From Axinella damicornis (lineage: Eukaryota; Porifera; Demospongiae; Axinellida; Axinellidae): DNA of 64,000 nt. Numbering within the stretch: the first letter of the stretch is position 1; each line of letters starts with the position of its first letter. The notes beneath the pieces are model-generated. The model saw nothing but the letters and a program-made list of their open reading frames with translations. It did not search any database and had not been told where the DNA came from. The stretch is from the NCBI GenBank assembly GCA_963931865.1, contig OZ007509.1, positions 18,466,508-18,530,507 of the forward strand, given 5' to 3'. A program made the translations under genes and the position numbers. Positions 13,901-24,492 of this stretch are shown one piece after another.

Positions 13901-14749
13901 CGACAGCTCCCTGGCCAAGGTACTCTAGAGAGTTGACCTTTCGGCATTACAGGCCCCGCCCATTTTCGTGTTAGGGCGAATTTGGCTGGTTTGGTAGCTG
14001 GACTGGGCTGGTGAGAGGGAGTAGATGTGTGGCCAAAACTCGGTAACCGAGAGGTGAACGTGGAAAAGCATCCCTATTTTTGCAGGGGGTAGGTTGACCT
14101 TTTGGAAACTGGCCTTGGCTTGAGTCGGTTTTAGTTGGTGTGCGTGGAATTTTTTTTGAAAGCCTAGGGTAGCCAAACCTCTGTTTTTGAGGGTGGCAGT
14201 GAGTTTTGGGCTGTAGCCTGCAAGTGAGGAGAGCAGGTGGTAAATCCATCCGTAGTTTTTGGGCCTGTTTTGTGTGTGTATTGATGATGGGGTCAGAGTG
14301 TGGGTGGGGCCTTGGAGAGGGTCCAAATTTTCAGTTTCGTAGAGGGCCTTAAAATTGAGTTTTAGGGCATTTTCAAGCAGAGGGAGCAGTTTGATGCAAA
14401 GTATTGCTGAAACTTGTGTACGCTTTGATGCTGCCCATTTATCCATCAACTTGGTTTCGGAGATCGCGGTACCCATGTTTACTACCTTAATGAAGTGTTT
14501 GCTGGGAGAAGTATCTGCAATTTGTGTGCTGAAGAATCGACTTTAGCATGTGACCGCTTCTGTTGTTATTGTTTGCTGTGTATTGCACGACAAGAGCAAC
14601 TTGTTCAACACTATAGGTATGTGACCCACCTTCCAACACCTCGACTTGCTGGTGCACAAGCAGCTGGTCGATCTGTGTGAGGTATTCCAGTCCAGGTGGA
14701 CAGCCAGGGATAGTCTCCTGTGGTGATGCCATCCATTGGACAGGTTGAG
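1934..14749 (-). CDS. Phospholipid scramblase gene A (partial, interrupted by retroelement)
   Basis: Four exons are visible: 14630-14749, 3417-3494, 2877-2956 and 1934-2158 (120, 78, 80 and 225 nt). Their phases match genes B and C exactly. They encode the [14 protein letters not shown] segment, the [10 protein letters not shown] beta strand, the Cys-rich turn, and the LERPLRC...FTVKNADGD core of the scramblase beta-barrel. The family moves phospholipids between membrane leaflets in a Ca2+-dependent way or acts in signalling. The Ca2+-site exon and the C-terminal membrane-helix exons are not in the window. I did not find exons 1-2 above 14749. The intron between 3494 and 14630 is 11.1 kb and holds an antisense Ngaro element. 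The equivalent intron of gene B is 132 bp. I see no stop or frameshift in the four exons, so the gene may still work if the intron is spliced. Confidence 0.8.
3774..3968 (+). repeat. Ngaro split direct repeat A1 (left end)
   Basis: This 195-bp repeat is identical to 9523-9717. It contains a GC-rich alternating GCGCGC stretch and a TATA-like CTTATATGC, so it may carry the element promoter. The gag start codon lies 52 bp after its end. Confidence 0.9.
4020..5914 (+). CDS. Ngaro gag-like protein, spliced (two exons)
   Basis: I model exon 1 at 4020-4194 and exon 2 at 4974-5914, giving 371 aa. A GTGAGT donor follows 4194, and a poly-C tract plus GACAG acceptor precedes 4974. Phase 1 is kept, so ATDS joins GPTPTM. 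Without splicing, the second part would start at the internal ATG at 4988. The N-terminus is Pro/Ser/Thr-rich. The C-terminus has a CX2CX4HX4C knuckle ([14 protein letters not shown]), a CCCH-like cluster and a second knuckle-like cluster ([13 protein letters not shown]), followed by a basic RSRSPF tail. These fit RNA binding and packaging of the element transcript. It is followed after about 200 bp by the RT frame. The intron model is inferred; the two open frames are seen. Confidence 0.8.
6119..7933 (+). CDS. Ngaro reverse transcriptase-RNase H
   Basis: This 604-aa frame holds a reverse transcriptase followed by RNase H. RT motifs visible include the [16 protein letters not shown] block, LPFGLRSAP, and the catalytic YLDDF in HYLDDFIII. 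RNase H acidic residues are visible in [22 protein letters not shown] and HLADDLSRD. The enzyme copies the element RNA into DNA and removes the RNA strand. No methyltransferase or integrase domain follows. The frame ends 55 nt inside the recombinase frame, which is in a different reading frame, as is common in this group. ATG codons occur at 6119 and 6122; I keep the first. There is no internal stop. Confidence 0.93.
   Translation: MMAHQGPHKVSFSFLQPEQICLAGWSLLYQHTADLLCLNFCRPAQLHQAQELMGVSTPLVLEAWRQALSSHPDQAFARYICEGLRSGFRIGFDYGSPLKPATANMQSALLHPGVISEYLQKELTLGRMLGPFGNREALPHLHINRFGVIPKGHNTGKWRLITDLSYPHGHSVNDGIEPSLCSLSYTTIDEVASHVSRLGTGALLAKVDIESAYRLIPVHPQDRPLQAMQWEGKVYIDPMLPFGLRSAPKIFNAVADALNWCLQQSGIPCILHYLDDFIIIASPDSPDCAAFLAILEKVCRVLGIPLAAHKRVGPTTLLVFLGIEIDTITGELRLPADKLERLKTLLHEWGNRKSCSRKELESLVGLLNHACKVVRSGRSFLRRMLDLLHAVHRPPNSTIPIRLNKGFRSDLAWWNTFVGGWNGISFLPPPSHLPSTAITTDASGSWGCGAWHNKSWFQVQWGPSAQALSIAAKELIPIILACAAWGSTWHGQRVLCHCDNQVVVACLRSRTSKDTGVMHLLRCLVFVEAHHHCHLHPMYIDTRSNHLADDLSRDNLFSFFHKVPGADVLATPVSQPLLDLLQDPQADWTSMHWLHRFSAIFKVV
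7879..8913 (+). CDS. Ngaro tyrosine recombinase
   Basis: This 344-aa phage-integrase-type recombinase has an N-terminal SAM-like DNA-binding region ([16 protein letters not shown], then [11 protein letters not shown]) and a catalytic domain. The active-site set is visible: Arg in FFRLGEL, the HSFRSGAAT box with His and Arg, Trp in LGRW, and the nucleophilic Tyr in LLYIRTP. It would recombine circular element DNA into the genome without a target duplication. It overlaps the end of the RT frame by 55 nt in another frame. The protein is complete, and nothing in the catalytic set is missing. Confidence 0.92.
   Translation: MDLNALAPSVQRYFQSGLAPSTQATYKAATKRFYLFCVAYNVFNPFPLTEQLLCSFAAFLADQQLAPQTVKSYLSALRNTQISLGLPDPRDQSSMPVLRRVQAGISRLRMIKGSPPRLRLPITAHLLAKMQCFLATSSNPDKIVVWAIAATAFFGFFRLGELLPTSHAAFNPATGLSWGDVAVDNQLAPRMVQIHLKKSKCDQFGAGSDIVLGLTGMQLCPVTAILHYIQSRGGQAGPFFLKANKETASKPWFVAQIRVVLTNIGLPQHQYAGHSFRSGAATTAAAVGIPDSTIQTLGRWQSAAFLLYIRTPKERLAALSASLAQSTVPQGQVVLQGSQPGQTN
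9254..9523 (+). repeat. Ngaro split direct repeat B1
   Basis: This 270-bp repeat is identical to 9935-10204. Its last two bases (AA) are also the first two of A2, giving the fused B1-A2 junction expected of a circular intermediate. Confidence 0.9.
9523..9717 (+). repeat. Ngaro split direct repeat A2
   Basis: Copy of A1 (195 bp, identical). It is followed by a 217-bp unique spacer (9718-9934) before B2. Confidence 0.9.
9935..10204 (+). repeat. Ngaro split direct repeat B2 (right end)
   Basis: Copy of B1 and right end of the element. The match stops after GAGTTAA. The flanking DNA (CCACAAAT) resumes the scramblase A intron. Confidence 0.88.
12025..12096 (+). promoter_or_regulatory. Promoter-like cluster (CRE palindrome, E-box, TATA)
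   Basis: A perfect 16-bp palindrome containing TGACGTCA (12025-12040), a CACGTG E-box (12051-12056) and an ATATAAAAT box (12089-12096) stand in order about 80-150 bp before an ATG at 12172. It may be a true promoter or part of a dispersed repeat. Confidence 0.3.
12172..12312 (+). CDS. Small open frame after promoter-like site
   Basis: A 46-codon frame begins [18 protein letters not shown] about 80 bp downstream of a TATA-like box. I recognise no family. A GTGCAT just after DSQLK could be a splice donor, so this may be only a first exon. It is on the strand opposite to the scramblase gene whose intron contains it. It may be chance. Confidence 0.2.
   Translation: MAEGAPTKSTSQCKCTAYTYELTDSQLKVHHMIVSSLLCLGSILGN
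12523..13780. repeat. Composite repeat: 270-bp direct repeats around diverged tandem units
   Basis: A 270-bp block (12523-12792) recurs almost exactly at 13508-13780 (start-to-start 985 bp). Both copies contain a CATGAATAATTAATGAGATGACGTCA stretch in two parts and end in a poly-T run before AAGTAAGAAGCT. The interior holds two diverged units of about 350 bp that carry the recurrent ATGAATATCATTA motif. The ends do not begin TG and end CA, so I do not call them LTRs. Confidence 0.6.
13925..14476 (-). CDS. Unrecognised 183-codon open frame
   Basis: This uninterrupted frame begins [18 protein letters not shown] and has a basic composition. No domain or motif is visible to me. It lies in the big scramblase A intron, on the same strand as the gene and next to exon 3. 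It could be a repeat-derived fragment, an exon of something unknown, or chance. Confidence 0.2.
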   Translation of the reverse strand: MGTAISETKLMDKWAASKRTQVSAILCIKLLPLLENALKLNFKALYETENLDPLQGPTHTLTPSSIHTQNRPKNYGWIYHLLSSLAGYSPKLTATLKNRGLATLGFQKKFHAHQLKPTQAKASFQKVNLPPAKIGMLFHVHLSVTEFWPHIYSLSPAQSSYQTSQIRPNTKMGGACNAERSTL

Positions 14750-15046
14750 CTGGAGCTAGAGGGAGGGAGAGATGCATCAGTCTTGCCTAGGCTTTAGCTC
14801 CCTATGCTCAGAGGCTTTACACCTAAACCTGGTGCAGGAGGCAGTGGTGACTGTAACCACCTAGGTCACCAGCATCAAAGCCAAGGGTTCTTGAATGCAG
14901 TAGTCATACAATTTTATACTTCCAACTACTTTTTTGATTAAAGAGTTAAAAAGTTCCGCTTTTGTACCTTACAACTACTTTGCCCACGGCTTATGATACC
15001 AGTAGTGCCCAAGCAACCCTGATAAAGAGTAGTACCTATAGCTCTC

Positions 15047-15744
15047 TCAGGGGCGGAGACAGCTACCAAAAAGTGGTGGGGGGGGGGGGGTAATAGTGTT
15101 GATCAGTCCGCACAACGCGTGGGAAAATTTTTCGCCTTCATTTTTCAGTTATCAGGATGGGCTCTCGTGGCACATTCGTGCTTTGTACTGCAAGTTAGAG
15201 AACCCCTTGCCCCCTCTATATCTCCGCCCTGCTATATGCGTGTCTCTACCCAAGGTGTTGCACAACACGTACACTCACACCCGCGAAATTCGCTGGGATA
15301 CCTTTCTTCGCCATCTCGTGTGCAGAAGTGACCTTCCAGACAATCTTCGCTTCTCCCACGTCAATACGTAGTCGGTAGTTGACACGCCCACCAGGAGCAC
15401 GTACAATTACAACATCGAAAGTGCTATAGTCTCGTTCCCAGACCCCGAACGCGCATAGTCTCGTGCCCAGACCCTCCCGAAACGCGTTTCGGGAGGGTCT
15501 GGGCACGAGACTAGGTCTGGGCACGAGACTAGAACGCGCACCCGCGAAAAAGGTTGCGCGTTCGGGTCTGTCGAGTCTGGGAACGAGACTACGAAAGGGC
15601 AGAACCGTAAAATGCGCGCGCATGCGCATAGCCACGCCATATTCCCCCATGACGTGCAGCCAAGTATTTCAACATTGTGAACTATGTTACTATGACATTC
15701 ACCACTGAACCCCCCTTTACAAATTTCTAGATCTGCCACTGGCT
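15047..15744. mobile_element. Possible MITE with nested palindromes
   Basis: The left end reads CAGGGGCGGAGACAG and the right end, reversed, reads CAGTGGCAGATCTAG; both are followed by G-rich sequence. Such ends are common in hAT-like repeats of invertebrates. No clear target duplication is visible. Inside, at about 15428-15592, lie several copies of the CTCGTTCCCAGACCC/GGGTCTGGGAACGAG palindrome family. Confidence 0.35.
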
Positions 15745-16039
15745 ATATATTATCTTAGTAAAGGAGCTGGATTCAGCTCATCCCTGGCCAGCAGAAGACA
15801 CTCAGACCAGGAACACCATCACATCCACTAGCTGTACTCTAATCTCGGAACCAGACCCTTTGCACGGGGAGAGTCGATCTGGTTCCTAGAGTAGCTGTAC
15901 TCAACCTGTCTACAGAATGACACACCACTGTCACTGCTACTGCCATCTGAGGAAGAAACACTCTGTTGCACAATTTTGGACTTAAATTTGTCTCTTCCTT
16001 CACAGGGGTCCAGCCATCACTGACTCCGATAATACTTAG

Positions 16040-16115
16040 CAGTCGAGGGTATAACATGCAGTCCAGGGTATAACATGCAGTCCAGGGTATAACATGCAGT
16101 CGAGGGTATATATAA
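16040..16115. repeat. 19-bp tandem repeat, 4 copies
   Basis: The unit CAGTCCAGGGTATAACATG is repeated four times with G/C variation at one position. It lies just beyond the 3' end of scramblase gene B. Confidence 0.85.
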
Positions 16116-16210
16116 CCAGTCACTCACTCATGCAACTTGAAATTCTGAATCACATTCACACAGTCAATACGGGTTGATTTGAAAACAAGAACAATTCAGC
16201 CTTGTACTGT

Positions 16211-19200
16211 CTAGTATGCAACTGCCGCATTACCACCGGCATTCTTATCTTTCCCTTTCTCAAAGAACATGAAGTCCTGTGCAAGGGGAGAGAAAATAGT
16301 GTGACTCCAGTAACTCTTCACAGACTGCCCACTCCTCCAGGGGTGCTTGTTGGCCAAACAGCAGACTAATGGCAAGTCAAATGACCAGGTTGAAGTTAAT
16401 TGTGGTGGTATTAATGATAATTATTCTGTATTGTCGTTCTACACGGTGAGGTACTTCAGATGATGGTGTGGTTTATTGCTGTGTCTGAGTCTTGCACACC
16501 TTTGTGATGGTTCAAATTTGCAGATGCAGCCTGTGTACAATGGTGCTGTTAAGCCCTGGATCTCTCTTTCTGCTGGTCTTTGTTAGGTGTCCACAGCTTT
16601 TAAAAAACTGGAGGTACAGCGGCAAGCCAATTATATTTACAGCTACAACCCTGTGCACTGAACAGAAGGTCTTGGCTCTACATTGTATGATGCAGAAAGT
16701 TATGAAGGGCCTTCTCTCCTAGCTGGCCTCTGTCCTTTGTCTGTATGTAGCTTAAGCTTCTTGTAAACAGGGTAATGTACATCCAGCAGTACACACTCAT
16801 GGGCCTGCTCATGTACAAGGGATGGATGTTTGACCCAAGGGGGTAAGTGACCCTCATGAGCATTCAGATCAGATCTCATCTTATTAGAATGTGACTTATC
16901 TTTCATTATAGCCACTTACTCAGGACAGCACATCAAAGAAATTAATAACTAGGTGAAGAGACATGGATGGACAACCACAAACAGTTCTAATGACACCCCC
17001 CCCCCCCCCCCCCCCCCCCCCATCTTTTGCTGTACCATTATTAATGTACCGTAGTCGCGCGTTATTCTTATAGGCACATATTCGCTGTTAGGTGCAGGTT
17101 CAACTCACAATGAGAAAGCAAGCTCCTAACATCACAGCCTTCATCTTGACATCAAGATCCATTGGGACTGTGAGTGTGTGTGTGTGTGTGTTGTGTGTAT
17201 GCGCATATGTGTATACAGAGGGAACACGGGGGATCGATGCCTCGATCCTGATAACAATGAGGCCCAAGGATTAATTTACCCATGAACTTTGCAAGCAAAC
17301 AAAGACAAAATTTAATTAGAAGTGTTTTCTTTGCGTGGCTGATCTGTACAGCTGTCCCGTTGCATGGCTGATCTGTACAGCTGTCCCGTTGCATGGCTGA
17401 TCTGTACAGCTGTCCCGTTGCATGGCTGATCTGTACAGCTGTCCCGTTGCATGGCTGATCTGTACAGCTGTCCCGTTGCATGGCTGATCTGTACAGCTGT
17501 CCCGTTGCATGGCTGATCTGTACAGCTATCCAATAAATAGTGAGAGTTCCGTCATACGACATCAGGGTGAGCAATGTGACGTAGAAAATGTGCATAAACA
17601 GTCAATAACAAATCAAACGAAGTATGTGCCTGCCCACTCTATTGCTGTGTACACGAGTTGCAACCGCACTCCAGCACAGGCGGGAAAGTTGAATGTATGC
17701 TGCTGTCAGTGCTGAGACCAAGGGGTCAATAACTCTCCTAACGTCAAGTGTGGAGACACTCGACTGATATTTTTTTCGTACTGCAAGCAACAAAACCTGC
17801 TATACTCCCATAGTCGCATCGCAACACACATGCACCGGATGCGAGTCAGGCTGCAAGTCTGGGAGGGTGATACTACCATAGTTGCATCGCAACACTCACA
17901 CCGGAGGGTACAAGGCTGGGAGGGATCCAATATCAGTCCCACACTCACACTGGATCCCAAAGTTGTCAGCATCAGTGAAGTACTCTTTGGCCAGTCCTGA
18001 CCACTGTTTCGTGATCTTGCCCACCGGCTGGGTGCCGTCAGCAGAGAGAATCTATAGGAATGGGAGGTGGGACGGAAATGGTTTATCAACTGTGACAATA
18101 TTATGCCTAGCTTTGTACTGTAGTTGGTGAAAAGCTGCAATGACCACACTCCCTACTATTTCACAGGCATGTGAACTGCTAGAGAGAACTCGGCGGCATG
18201 CACTTCAGTGTGGAAGTGAAGGTAAGAGGCTTTACCATTGGCGGACGTGCTTGTGCATTGCCATGAAGGGAAGCATGCATACAATAGTATGGCGATCAAT
18301 GCCTGCTGTATGCTCTAGATCTTGCTAGAGTATGGTCCTCTCAACTGTGTGCGCAACTCAATTGTTAACGATGTGCTATGTGCACGATATGCTGGCTCAC
18401 TTTGTTAGCAACTGTGGCACTGGCAGTGGTCGATAACAGTCCCTTGGCAGTACTTGTACAGGTCGGAAGTAGCGCAAGAGTGACATAGCTAGCTACTCCG
18501 GGTGGCAAAATGTTCACGGAACACGGGTTCAATTTTTCGCAAGTAGGCATCCAATCATGAAAAACGCGAAAATTGGTGCCTTGCAAAAATTTTCTGCTAT
18601 ATGTATAATTGTATTAAATTTCAATTAGCAGGATACGCTGTGGTCTGCATCTTTCAACCTCCCGCCCACTGTAGTACAAAGGTCAAACTTCTGTACAGAT
18701 ATTTGCATGTCATGGTGCCATCTGCAGAAAGTCTAAAGGACCTGTACTCCCCTCTTTTCATGTGGTAATTGCTCTCTCTTTCTCTCCAAGGAGGAGATGC
18801 TCACACCACAGCCACAGAGTGAGGATCACCCGTATTGCTACATGTTATAAATATGTACCCTATCACACGGAGTTTAGGTCTTCCTGCAGCCAAACAGAGT
18901 ACAGTACCATCCATACCTCAAACTCCACATCCCAACACTTGCAGGTGCAGCATGGTCCCTTGATCCGCAGCACAGTGTCACCGTCGGCGTTCTTGATGGT
19001 GAACCACGGGTAGATAAAGCTGCAGTCCTGGTCGATGTACCCGACGACGGTGCCAGGGGGAGACTGCACTTCCATGTGCTGCAGACAGCAGAAACAGCAA
19101 CAGTACTGACACCGGTACGGACGCTCAAGGTGGATCACCTGGGATAGAGAACAGAGCAGGATGGGTAGGGAGGGAAGGAAAATTTGATCTGATAACTGTC

Positions 19201-20922
19201 CTAGAGCTGGGCCAATGTATGAATCTACACTACTACAGTACAGAAGACTTTAATGTGTGTGTGTGTGATGGAAGTGGGATGTTCGGGGGGCAGGACTAGA
19301 CTAGTGATGTGCAACCTTCGTACTTCACTACTGTACTTCACTACTGTACTTCACTACTGTACTTCACTACAAACTCCGAACCTCGAAGAATGGTCGAGAA
19401 CATTAGACAGTGGCTGGAACCTTCCAGAGTGGCTGGGCTACAAGCAGACACAACCGGAGAGCAGTAGCTGAAGTGGGCACAACCGGAGATGAAGCGGACA
19501 CAATCGGGGAGCAGAGTGGCTGGGCTACAAGCAGACACAACCGGAGAGCAGCAGCTGAAGTGGGCACAACCGGAGAGCAGTAGCTGAAGTGGGCACAACC
19601 GGAGATGAAGCGGACACAATCGGGGAGCAGTGGAAGTGGACGCAATCAGCGAAGGGGAGCAGCAGCTGAATCGGATCGATCAGGGAGGCACTAGCCAAAG
19701 AGGACACAACTTGAGAGCAGCAGCTGAAGCAGACGCAATCTATATCATGGTGCCAGAGGTGAGAGTTCGTCAGACTTCTGCTACAAAGGGCTTGTTTGAA
19801 CAGAGCGGCTTGTTTGAACAGAGCTGCGTCTTTTAGATATAAACAACTCCCGTGTTCAGTCATGCAATACAGACTAGTATAGCAAGTAGTTTGCATGTTC
19901 CCCAGAAAGAGCTGTGGAAAAGCAAGATTCTCGCTCTCTGTCCAAATTGTCGAACAAAATGACAGCTCCATTCAATATTGCTTAACATAGGCCAAAATGA
20001 TGTCAAGATTCACAAAACACAGTCAGTGCACCCATTGCTGCAGTAGAGCACGGGGTAAGTGTTCTACTGGTTATCATATATAGCCTCGTTCCCAGGCCGT
20101 ATATAGTGGAAACAGCCTGGCAAATTAGAAACTGTTACTTCTGCTACCAGAAAGTTAGCAGATTTGAGAACATTGTCACATGATAATAAAACCAACTGCG
20201 TATGAGTTGAAAGATTTGCTGCAGAGATGCCCATTCATAGCGCGGTAGTCAATGGTAGGAGTGCTGCACGATGATTTTTGGCTGTTCGACTTCCACTTGC
20301 TTTCCACAGCCGAACCTGCAGCTAAAAGTTGCTCAGACGAGCAGGAAAGGACCGTTCCATGAGTGGAAAAATCAGAAGTGTCACACTCCTTGAATGAGGA
20401 ACGCAATTTTTGTGACGTTACATACGTATACAGTTTGAATTCGCGGAAGTTGCCATACTGTTTCTCCTACGACCTGGGACAGTTTTCAAAACATTCACAA
20501 TAGTACCTTGAGTAATGTGAGGTTTTACATTACAGCTAACCACTGTTAGGTGACCCCAATTATCACATCTGATAGATTGAAGGTCATGTCATATCACTAT
20601 AACAATTGCCTGATACCATGATATATGTCACATACCTCCCTCTGGGCGTTGTCAGTGATGGTCATGTCGAAGGGGCGGAGCTCACGAAAGCACTGCCGAG
20701 CACAGCAGCCGGAGCCTGGGACACAACAGAGAGAACAGCCAAGGACCAAGCATAGTGCCTATAGCCATACAACCACATTATGTACGGACCGTGGATAGGC
20801 CTATAATACACAAGTGTAAAAAACATATATTGCGTGTCCGCTCTATCCCTACAATACAGACTCTACCGAGTCTACGATACAAGCTCAGAGAACTAAGTAA
20901 GAGGATATCTAGCCCTCATACC

Positions 20923-20953
<31 letters not shown>

Positions 20954-21814
20954 ACACACCACACCCACACCCACACCCAGAGCAGGCTAGGTCTGGCTCA
21001 ACCCTAGACACAACTCTGTACAATACGTGCACACAATCATACTTGGACACAGTCACCCAATGTGGCCCAAAAGGCTGAAACTGGTCAGTCGAGCATTAAA
21101 GATTGGTCGAGCATTAAAGATTGGGCGGTCATTTATCTCTCCAACCTCTTGCCATGAGATCTACCCACTATAGGTCACAATCAATATCAATACTCTGTGA
21201 ACGTACTTTCACGGGCGAAGTAGACATCTTGTCCCAGGGTGTTGCGGACACGGAACGTATTCTCAGCCTCCCAGCCAGTGGTAACTGCGGGTGAGAGGAG
21301 ATCATATTCACTACACAGTGCTCTCCATAACATCCAGCAGCAGACAAGTTCTATTAACACATGATATTACATCCACAAAATCCTGCAGTCATAAGGTAGC
21401 TAGCTATGTAAATTACCTTCCCACAGCTTGACTTGCTGGTGCACGAGCAGCTGGTCGATCTGTGTGAGGTATTCCAGTCCAGGTGGACAGCCGGGGATGG
21501 TCTCCTGCGGCGGTGCCATCCACTGGACAGGTTGAGCTGGAGGGAGGGAAGCTCCCTATGAGGCTTTACACCTAAATTAAACCTGGTGGGTTGATAGCTC
21601 TAGCTGGCATTAATACAGGCATGTATAGCTATATAGCGCATGCATGATAAACCACTCAACAAAATTTCACATTCTGCTCCTAGGGCACCAGCATCAATTT
21701 GAAAGTTGGCTTCATACACACAACTACTTTGCCAACAGTTTACGATATAACTATAGTGCAAACAAGCACGCAAAATATATAGCACCCATCTCTATTACTG
21801 CTAGCCGGAAATTC

Positions 21815-21850
<36 letters not shown>

Positions 21851-22996
21851 CTCTAATACACACTGAAGCAGTTCAATGGGCTATACATTCTTCGGTAGGT
21901 GAAATGCTAGATTTCCCTATTCCATTCCAGCCCAAATTTCACTGCGGCACACAGTCTAACTTCAGATTGATAACATGACAACACACTACCACATTGTTAA
22001 CACATGATGACACAGCAGTAGTGACTTTGCAGGCAGTCAGAGGTTAGATCAACCTTACATAATATGGACAATTGAAGTACCTTCGAGAGAGAACTGTGTG
22101 GCTTGGATGTGTCTTGCAGCAGGATACATGCTAACAATGGAGTTCTCACCACATGCAATGCAACCTCAACTCGGCAGGATGTTCAAATGGAATCATTGTG
22201 CACCAGAGTTACTCTAACAAATTAGCGATGTGCATACTTGACTTACTATCCTGTCTCATGGACAATAAAATGGCATGCAAATAAGAAATTTACCTGATGG
22301 CTCACCAACGGTATTATACTTCGACAGCTTGACTGCGGCTGCACAAAGAGAAAATCATCGCTACGTCAACTCCCTTGGCTAGCTAGCCTAAGGTAAGGTA
22401 AAGCGGGGTAACTTGGAACGGGTGGGTTAACTTGGAACAATGTTTTCTAGCACTGAGGAGAAGAAGCTCAGACTTGGTACATACAAACTACTATGCCTGC
22501 TTAACACTTGCACCGAGTCTTGAAGTCTGAAGTCCTATCACACGGGAGCCAGCTAGCTTTGAGTCTTCTATTTCACTAAATTTCAATGTTTCTGAACGTG
22601 GAAACTTACCAGCAAGAGTCAGCAGGATCAGATCGGTGCAAAGTGACTTAACTACCCATGTATTGGCAAAGGGCTGAACTGGTGCAAAACAACAGGATTT
22701 TTGCGGCTACATTCCTGTTTTGCATTGTGTAGCTAGCTACTTTTCCAAGTTACCCCACCCACTAATTTTGATGTTTGGCTACATTGCAAAGGAACAACAG
22801 CAGCTAGAGCTATGAAATTTGCAGTGTAGATGGAGGAAAGACTGTGCTATCTTCTGAACTTTACCACAAGTCTCATCTGCTTCCAGACGGAAATCATGCA
22901 GAGCTGATTACTTGAAAATTGTTCCAAGTTACCCCGCTTTACCTTATACCTACTGGTCCACTTACCAAGCGGAGTGGATTCTCGATCGGTGGCCAT
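16211..22996 (-). CDS. Phospholipid scramblase gene B, complete
   Basis: Nine coding exons: 22966-22996, 22294-22338, 21417-21536, 21207-21284, 20636-20715, 18917-19138, 17949-18051, 17109-17167 and 16211-16276. They total 804 nt and 267 aa, with every intron GT..AG and phases consistent. The start [10 protein letters not shown] is the first ATG of an exon with a GTAAG donor. The protein has a short N-terminus without the Pro-rich tract of mammalian PLSCR1, then [14 protein letters not shown], the Cys-rich stretch CCCFCCLQ (palmitoylation-type), the Ca2+-site region DADNFGIQF and the C-terminal hydrophobic helix [14 protein letters not shown] before DFMFFE. The role is Ca2+-linked lipid scrambling or signalling at membranes. 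Intron 5 carries a minisatellite (about 19.45-19.75 kb). Introns share stretches with gene A, so A and B arose by tandem duplication. Confidence 0.92.
17337..17530. repeat. 29-bp minisatellite, about 6.7 copies
   Basis: The unit GGCTGATCTGTACAGCTG plus TCCCGTTGCAT repeats without interruption in an intron of scramblase B between coding exons 7 and 8. Copies are nearly identical. It is not a CRISPR: there are no spacers. Confidence 0.92.
19448..19745. repeat. Minisatellite built on CACAACCGGAGA/GAAG units
   Basis: Degenerate tandem units (GGGCACAACCGGAGAGCAGT, AAGCGGACACAATCGGGG and similar) fill part of an intron of scramblase B. They are absent from the matching intron of gene A, so they expanded or arrived after the duplication. 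A short TACTTCACTACTG repeat precedes them at about 19320-19372. Confidence 0.8.
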
Positions 22997-24492
22997 TTTT
23001 CCTGGAAAACGACAACCTCGGAGTGCTAGCTGTGCATAATTAGTCTCGTTCCCAGACCCCGAACGTGCGTTCGGGGTCTGGGAACGAGACTGTATCTGCA
23101 TATGCGCAGTGCATTTTCCACATGCTTCTACCATTGTAGAAATGTAGTTGTGTATTTATTTTCTTTCTGGGCAGCCTTAGTAGCTATTAGTGTGAAGTGG
23201 AGGTATCACATGCCAGTCAAATTAGGCATTTGCTGGTCTTTCAAGGTCTAATGTTTCTGAGGGATCTCGACAGGTTTCAATGGTACAATGCATATGGGCC
23301 CTGGCCGGGTGCAATACTAAGTTACTTTTGATGAACAGTAGCTGAGTCTTCTTATCCTGACTGTCATATTACTCCACATGCAGTGGGAAGTGTCCTCCCA
23401 TTGTTGCCATAGGAGATTTTCTTTGGGAGTTGACTCAGCTCTAAAAGATTAGTAGGTATGTTCTTGAAGGCGTTTTCACCTGAAATAGTTCACACCGTAT
23501 CCTTTGGAGGGGATCGATGTAAAGTGGGGGACTGGCATTCACGTTGCTATTCTGGTTACCTTGTCAGCCACTACATGGTGATTACATCAGGTAGTAGAGG
23601 AATTACTGATGTGTATTGTTGAACAGGGCCGTAGGAGTAGGTGCGGCAGGTGCGGCGGCCGCCGGACCAATAATCTGCTCAGTCTGGCTAGCAAGTTGTT
23701 GAATCTTGCAGTTTCATCCCAAGATTGCACCAGAAACGATCTCAGAAGGTCTAAAATTCAAAATTTTCCTGGGGGAGGGCCCCCAGACCCCCCTATGTGA
23801 CGCGTTTCGCGCGCTTGCCCCGCTTCTTGGTCGCCGCGATGCGCGCGCCATTGCGCTGCCACGATCTCATCGCTCAAAAGCGCTCTACGCCTGACCAAAC
23901 TAAAATTGCTTCCTACGGGCCTGTTGAATAGCAGACCTCTCAACTCTCACTATTTGGTAGTGAGACTCACTATTTTTGCCCTTAAAGTTACTACACAATT
24001 TATATTGATCTTATGTAGTACATATTAATTTTATATTACTCTAATTATGGCCATCTCACAGTCAATGGTTGAGAGGTCTGGAATAGCTCATAGTCCACAC
24101 ACAAGACCAGTTGCCAGAGCTCACAGCTTACTCGGTCAGAGACCAGTTCTCACAACCATACATGAGAGAGCTGGTGTCGCACAGTCATGCAGTCGAGAGG
24201 TACAGAGATTGAGGACTTGGCCAAATAGATTCATTCACCACTGCTGCATGACTCCCAACAGTAACACTTAATTTGCATTTGAGGGTCATATGATTATATA
24301 ACATGCAGATGGCCTACTGCAGGAGGATCTGAGCAGTTGCCCATCTTGTCACTCAATCATGCAACTTCAAATTCTGAATCACATTCACACAGTCAATACT
24401 GGTTGATTTGAAAAAAAACTATAATTCAGCTTGTTAATGTCTAGAACACAATCGCTGGACCGTGCATGTTGTTGGGAGCCCCTTCACTAAAT
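22997..24492. other. Intergenic region between scramblases B and C
   Basis: It contains the presumed promoter of gene B just above 22996, a near-perfect 51-bp palindrome (23041-23091), and a repeat-like stretch at about 23627-23900 with GGGGGAGGGCCCCCAGAC. I see no exon. Confidence 0.45.
23041..23091. repeat. Palindrome of the TAGYCTCGTTCCCAG family
   Basis: TAGTCTCGTTCCCAGACCCC is followed by a few central bases and its exact reverse complement. It is one of about 20 copies in the window. Confidence 0.9.

Noticed and set aside
15246..15739. Minus-strand frames over the 15-kb repeat, including RLRIDVGEAKIVWKVTSAHE
   Set aside because: Composition is slightly protein-like, but the frames run through nested palindromes and lack family resemblance or clean splice borders. 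I could not tie them to scramblase exons 1-2.
17337..17530. Regular repeat array that could be mistaken for a CRISPR
   Set aside because: The 29-bp units are directly adjacent, with no spacers, in a eukaryotic intron. It is a minisatellite. The Cys/Asp/Gln-rich frames over it exist in all three phases because 29 is not a multiple of three.
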